A stretch of DNA of 8,465 nucleotides from Myxococcales bacterium (GTDB taxonomy: Bacteria > Myxococcota > Polyangia > Polyangiales > Polyangiaceae). Positions 5,901 to 8,465 of this stretch are shown here, piece by piece. Location: NCBI GenBank assembly GCA_020430865.1, contig JAGQIY010000333.1, positions 1 through 8,465 on the forward strand, written 5' to 3'. The notes below the pieces were generated by a model. It was not told the origin of the DNA, did not search any database, and saw only the letters and a program-made list of their open reading frames with translations. Each line of letters begins with the position of its first letter. The first letter of the stretch is position 1. The position numbers and the translations under genes were made by a program.

Positions 5901-7799
5901 TCAGCCAGGGCTGAACATGATGGGGTACACGACGGTGACGATGCCGTTCTCGGGGCTCGGGAAGCCGAGGCTGTAGAAGCCACGCACCACGCATCCCACC
6001 ACGCCCGAGTCGGGCAGGTCCGAGCCGCCGTTGCTCGCGTTGCTGACGCTGCCGTCGGCGCCGATCACGAAGCGCACCGTCACACGCCCGGCGAGGTTCG
6101 GGTTGGCGCGCAGGCCATTCTCGTAGCACATGCGGAACTGACCGTAGTTCTGGCGCACGATGCGCTGCACGACCTCGGGCGGAATGCGACCGCTCACCGT
6201 GGTGCCGCCAGGGCGGATCTTCGGAGCCTTGGTCGCGTGGGTGCCATTGCTGATGCCGTGGCTGTTGCCGAAGCCCTGGCAGTCGCCACCGTTGCAGGTG
6301 CCCGCGCCGTGGTTGATGGTGCCGATGGAGCCGAGGCCGATGCCTTCACCGAAGCCGCCGCCGCCCAGGCCGCCTCCGGTCAGCCCGAGGCCGCCGTAGC
6401 CGCCGCCGTCGCCGACGTGGTCGCCCCACATCGTGCCATCGGCGCTCGCGTCGTCTCTCCCCAGGGAATCATCGCGACCGAACCACGCGGTGGGAGCGTT
6501 GGGATCGCCCGCCGCGCCGCCAGTGAGCAAGCCGACCAGGCCAAAGTTCTCCGCGAACTCCTTGGTGCGCGCGACGTGGACGTCCTCGTTGTCCTTCGGT
6601 CCCTTGATGTTGAAGCGGCCGGTCTCGGTGCTGCCCACCTTGCCCATCTTGCCTTCGTCCTTCTCCGCGCGGGCGCCTTCGCCCCCTTCGGAGTCTGCGG
6701 CGTCCTCTTGCTGGGTCTTGTCCTCCTGCTTGTCCTGCTCGCGCTCGGCGGCGGCGGTGAGGTAGGCCTGCATCATCACCAGGCGGTCCTTGTCGATGCC
6801 CTCGTCGTCGGTCAGGCCCATCGGCGGCACGAACATCGCGAAGGCACCGACCAGCGCGCTGACCGCAGCCAGCGTGACCCCGAAGTAGCCGGCGACGCGG
6901 CCGCTCTCGCCGTCGACCAGGCTGACCGGAGTCTTCTTGCCAGCCTTCACCGTTGCCACGCGGAAGGTGAGCCCGGCGTGCTCGAAGGTCGCGTGGACGT
7001 CGCCCTGTAGCGGAACCTCCGTCGCTCCGGCCAGCTCTGCGCTGGGCGCGCCCTGCAGCGAACCGATGGGACAGCTCTCGCCATCCTTTCTGCGCAGGCT
7101 GCCCGTGGCTCCCGCGGGCACCACGAGGAACAGGCTGCCGGCGCGCTCGACGACGACGGGTGCTCGCGAGGCGCCCAGAGTCTCGCTGGGCACCAGGAAG
7201 TCACAGCGCAGGTTCCTGCCCTGGTCGTCGCCCACGTAGAAGCTGCGCGGCGGGGTGAGGTGAGCGACGTGGAGCACGTTGCCTCCCCAGGAGATCGTGA
7301 CCTCGACGGCGCTGACGTTCTCCTGCTCGACCTCCGAAGCCGGCACCGGAGGTGCGCTGCGGATCATCGCGTACTGATCGCCGGCCGAGTATCCGCGAGG
7401 AGACCTGGACAGGAAGGGGTTGTTCGCGGCGGCGCGAGTGAAGGGGTTGTTTGTGTCCTCGGCGCTGAAACCGTTGAACACGGCGTCGACGCTCTGTTCC
7501 GTCTCGCGCACGTCGTCCAGGCGCACCTCCCAGGGACCCAGCGCCAGGCGGTCGCCGACCTTCAGCGCGCACTTGTCGATGCGGGTGCCGTTGACCTGCG
7601 TCCCGCCGCTGCTCCCCAGGTCGACGAGCTCGAGCTGGCTGCCAGTCGCCTGCAGGACCGCGTGCATGCGGTCGATGCCTTCCAGGCTGATGTGGCTCTT
7701 GGGGTCGGAGCCGAGCTTGAGCACGCCTTGCTCGAAGCTCTTCTCGCCGCAGTGCTGGCCGTCACGGTAGATGGAGAAAGTGAGTCGCTTGCAGTTCAT
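5901..7799 (-). CDS. FHA-domain single-pass membrane protein with AgmX/PglI-type C-terminal tail
   Basis: The protein is 632 residues. The ATG at 7799 is chosen because a strong ribosome site precedes it and the FHA fold starts at once; the frame stays open upstream to 7994, but that part looks non-coding. An FHA domain spans about 5-95 (LKLGS at 27-31, RMH at 44-46, DLGSSGGTQVNG at 60-71). A spacer with two NNPF motifs (117-129) leads to a beta-rich module, about 163-285, perhaps a second degenerate FHA. One membrane helix (about 302-325) is followed by a highly charged segment (349-386), a Gly-rich stretch (463-492) and a tail at 540-630 with C558 (MCYE) and C603 (GCVV). That tail is typical of the myxobacterial AgmX/PglI C-terminal domain, which resembles TonB-C. 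The FHA should be cytoplasmic and the tail periplasmic. From memory, the gliding-motility protein GltG of Myxococcus has a similar order, but no glt or agl genes are seen here, so a paralogue with another role is likely. Confidence 0.9.
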   Translation of the reverse strand: MNCKRLTFSIYRDGQHCGEKSFEQGVLKLGSDPKSHISLEGIDRMHAVLQATGSQLELVDLGSSGGTQVNGTRIDKCALKVGDRLALGPWEVRLDDVRETEQSVDAVFNGFSAEDTNNPFTRAAANNPFLSRSPRGYSAGDQYAMIRSAPPVPASEVEQENVSAVEVTISWGGNVLHVAHLTPPRSFYVGDDQGRNLRCDFLVPSETLGASRAPVVVERAGSLFLVVPAGATGSLRRKDGESCPIGSLQGAPSAELAGATEVPLQGDVHATFEHAGLTFRVATVKAGKKTPVSLVDGESGRVAGYFGVTLAAVSALVGAFAMFVPPMGLTDDEGIDKDRLVMMQAYLTAAAEREQDKQEDKTQQEDAADSEGGEGARAEKDEGKMGKVGSTETGRFNIKGPKDNEDVHVARTKEFAENFGLVGLLTGGAAGDPNAPTAWFGRDDSLGRDDASADGTMWGDHVGDGGGYGGLGLTGGGLGGGGFGEGIGLGSIGTINHGAGTCNGGDCQGFGNSHGISNGTHATKAPKIRPGGTTVSGRIPPEVVQRIVRQNYGQFRMCYENGLRANPNLAGRVTVRFVIGADGSVSNASNGGSDLPDSGVVGCVVRGFYSLGFPSPENGIVTVVYPIMFSPG

Positions 7800-7806
7800 G
7801 GTCGTG

Positions 7807-7815
7807 TCCCTTCCC
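7807..7815 (-). promoter_or_regulatory. Ribosome binding site fixing the FHA-protein start
   Basis: On the minus strand GGGAAGGGA lies seven bases before the ATG at 7799. It is the clearest Shine-Dalgarno sequence in the window and decides against the upstream in-frame starts at 7844 and 7994. Confidence 0.85.
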
Positions 7816-7955
7816 GCTGCCTGGCAGCGAGCCTGTGTGGTCATTTCCGCGCGGTTAACACGGCAAATCCGAGTATCCTGTCCGGTTCGAGACGCACGCG
7901 GGCTCACGCGCCTCTCGGAGGCGTGGCCGCGTACGCGACGTGGGTGAGTTGGTTT

Positions 7956-7971
7956 GTTACCGTGGGGTAAC
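7956..7971. promoter_or_regulatory. Palindromic dyad, possible operator
   Basis: GTTACC and GGTAAC are perfect reverse complements separated by GTGG. It is AT-richer than its surroundings and lies about 157 bases upstream of the FHA-protein start codon. The shape fits a dimeric repressor or activator site, but no regulator gene is in the window. Confidence 0.35.
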
Positions 7972-8096
7972 TGCTGACTTCCGCCTGCGCCCAACCATCA
8001 CTCAGCGTCGTGCGTCGTCGGGGGGCTTAGAACGCCACCGGACCTGATGGTTCCGAGGGGCCTCGAAAAAAACCGCAGGACCCCCGAATACCGCTC

Positions 8097-8126
8097 TTGA
8101 CAAAATCTTTCCGGTTTCACGGTAGC
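8097..8126 (+). promoter_or_regulatory. Candidate sigma-70 promoter for the lipoprotein at 8182
   Basis: TTGACA at 8097-8102 is a perfect -35 consensus, in the locally AT-richer stretch CTTGACAAAATCTTT. The -10 region at 17-18 bases spacing is poor (GGTAGC at 8121-8126), so activator help or an atypical -10 would be needed. It lies 80 bases before the start codon of the plus-strand lipoprotein gene. Confidence 0.45.
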
Positions 8127-8163
8127 GGCGGAAAGCTTCGCTTGGTGCGCTGTAGAAGCTTGC

Positions 8164-8181
8164 GTAGGCTCCCGGGCCTAC
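8164..8181 (+). promoter_or_regulatory. Inverted repeat touching the start codon
   Basis: GTAGGC (8164-8169) and GCCTAC (8176-8181) are perfect reverse complements around TCCCGG, and the last base of the repeat is directly followed by the ATG. It occupies the place where a Shine-Dalgarno sequence would be, and none is visible. It may be an mRNA hairpin that limits ribosome access, or an operator. Confidence 0.5.
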
Positions 8182-8465
8182 ATGCGAGTCTTCAAGCTGA
8201 CCTGCGCGAGCCTGGTGGTTCTCGGCTATTTCGCGGCCTGCGGCAGTCCGACGCTGCCCTCCACGACGCCTCTGGGAGGGCACGAAGACCCAGACGCTGG
8301 CCCCGATGCTAGTTCGGACGGCGGTTCGGACGCCGACGCCAAGAGCGCCCCGTCAGCCAAGCCGAAGGCCTCCAGTGCTCCACCCAAGCCCACCGCGGCT
8401 CCCAGCGCCCCTCCGAGCGCGGCGCCCGCCCCGAGCACGCCCAGCGCCCCCCCGGATGACGCGGG
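8182..8465 (+). CDS. N-terminal part of a lipoprotein with an Ala/Pro/Ser-rich linker (cut by window end)
   Basis: From the ATG at 8182 the frame stays open to the window edge (94 complete codons). It is the only start codon after an in-frame TGA at 8098. The protein begins MRVFKLTCASLVVLGYFAAC, a type II signal peptide with lipobox FAAC and lipidated Cys20, so it should be exported and anchored in a membrane. After the cysteine comes an Asp/Gly-rich stretch (about 34-54), then a low-complexity Ala/Pro/Ser/Lys linker continuing to the edge. As in the lipoprotein at 3134-3682, the linker probably holds a folded domain away from the membrane, but that domain is not in the window. It is divergent from the FHA-protein gene. 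No function can be given. Confidence 0.8.
   Translation, partial: MRVFKLTCASLVVLGYFAACGSPTLPSTTPLGGHEDPDAGPDASSDGGSDADAKSAPSAKPKASSAPPKPTAAPSAPPSAAPAPSTPSAPPDDA

Larger units (their letters stand above)
7800..8181. other. Divergent intergenic region
   Basis: This 382-base stretch separates the minus-strand FHA gene from the plus-strand lipoprotein gene and must hold both promoters. It contains the ribosome site at 7807-7815, an imperfect hairpin CACGCGCCTC-TCG-GAGGCGTG (7905-7924), the dyad GTTACC-N4-GGTAAC (7956-7971), an A-run (8066-8072), a consensus TTGACA at 8097, two AAGCTT sites 23 bases apart (8133 and 8156), and a hairpin touching the start codon at 8182. For the minus-strand gene the best -10-like element is GATACT (7872-7877, minus strand), without a good -35. 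No gene or RNA is recognised in it. Confidence 0.6.

Noticed and set aside
4737..7010. A 757-codon open frame on the plus strand, antisense to both the kinase and the FHA protein
   Set aside because: High-GC genes with G/C third positions commonly leave long antisense frames. The product is Ala/Val/Arg/His-rich low complexity with no domain, crosses two real genes and their spacer, and the minus-strand proteins have unmistakable motifs.
7800..7994. N-terminal extension of the FHA protein to an upstream start at 7994 or 7844
   Set aside because: A strong Shine-Dalgarno sequence and the immediate start of the FHA fold favour ATG 7799. The extension is Arg-rich and contains the GTTACC dyad.
8142..8164. 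A possible sigma-54 (-24/-12) promoter, TGGTGCG followed by TTGCG
   Set aside because: The spacing between the GG and GC elements is too long for sigma-54; the TTGACA box is the better candidate.
8002..8283. A 93-codon minus-strand frame over the divergent promoter and the lipoprotein start
   Set aside because: It overlaps the lipoprotein signal sequence and promoter elements and has no recognisable domain.

Overview
The window is GC-rich bacterial DNA, with G or C at most third codon positions of the real genes. The protein types point to Myxococcota, most likely a Polyangiales/Sorangium-like bacterium. The clues are an AgmX/PglI-type C-terminal tail fused to an FHA domain, a Ser/Thr kinase with a polytopic membrane tail and a DWG motif, several lipoproteins with low-complexity linkers, and a two-helix C-terminus like those of myxobacterial PEGA/TPR proteins. 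No tRNA, rRNA, CRISPR array, insertion sequence or phage gene was seen. The assignment comes from reading the sequence and from memory of these families; no search was run.

Layout: (1) 2-412 (+) is the 3' end of a membrane-protein gene running in from the left. (2) 603-3005 (+) is a large lipoprotein with a Gly-rich linker, one CxxCH motif, beta-propeller-like segments and two tandem Cys-rich knots at the C-terminus. It is closed by a strong hairpin terminator at 3031-3057. (3) 3134-3682 (+) is a small Cys-rich lipoprotein. (4) 3726-5744 (-) is a Ser/Thr protein kinase with membrane helices, convergent with gene 3. (5) 5901-7799 (-) is a single-pass membrane protein with a degenerate N-terminal FHA domain and an AgmX/PglI-type tail. 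It lies upstream of the kinase on the same strand, and an 11-bp hairpin sits between them. (6) 7800-8181 is a divergent intergenic region with dyads and a consensus -35 box. (7) 8182-8465 (+) is the start of a further lipoprotein, cut by the window end.

The most coherent unit is the kinase next to the FHA/AgmX-tail protein. Together they could carry a cytoplasmic phosphorylation signal across the inner membrane. However, the FHA domain appears to have lost the residues that normally read phosphothreonine, so the link may not be the usual one. The other genes encode secreted or envelope lipoproteins, so the whole window concerns the cell envelope. Its most distinctive pieces are the tandem conotoxin-like cysteine frameworks on a CxxCH lipoprotein and the altered FHA domain beside a kinase.
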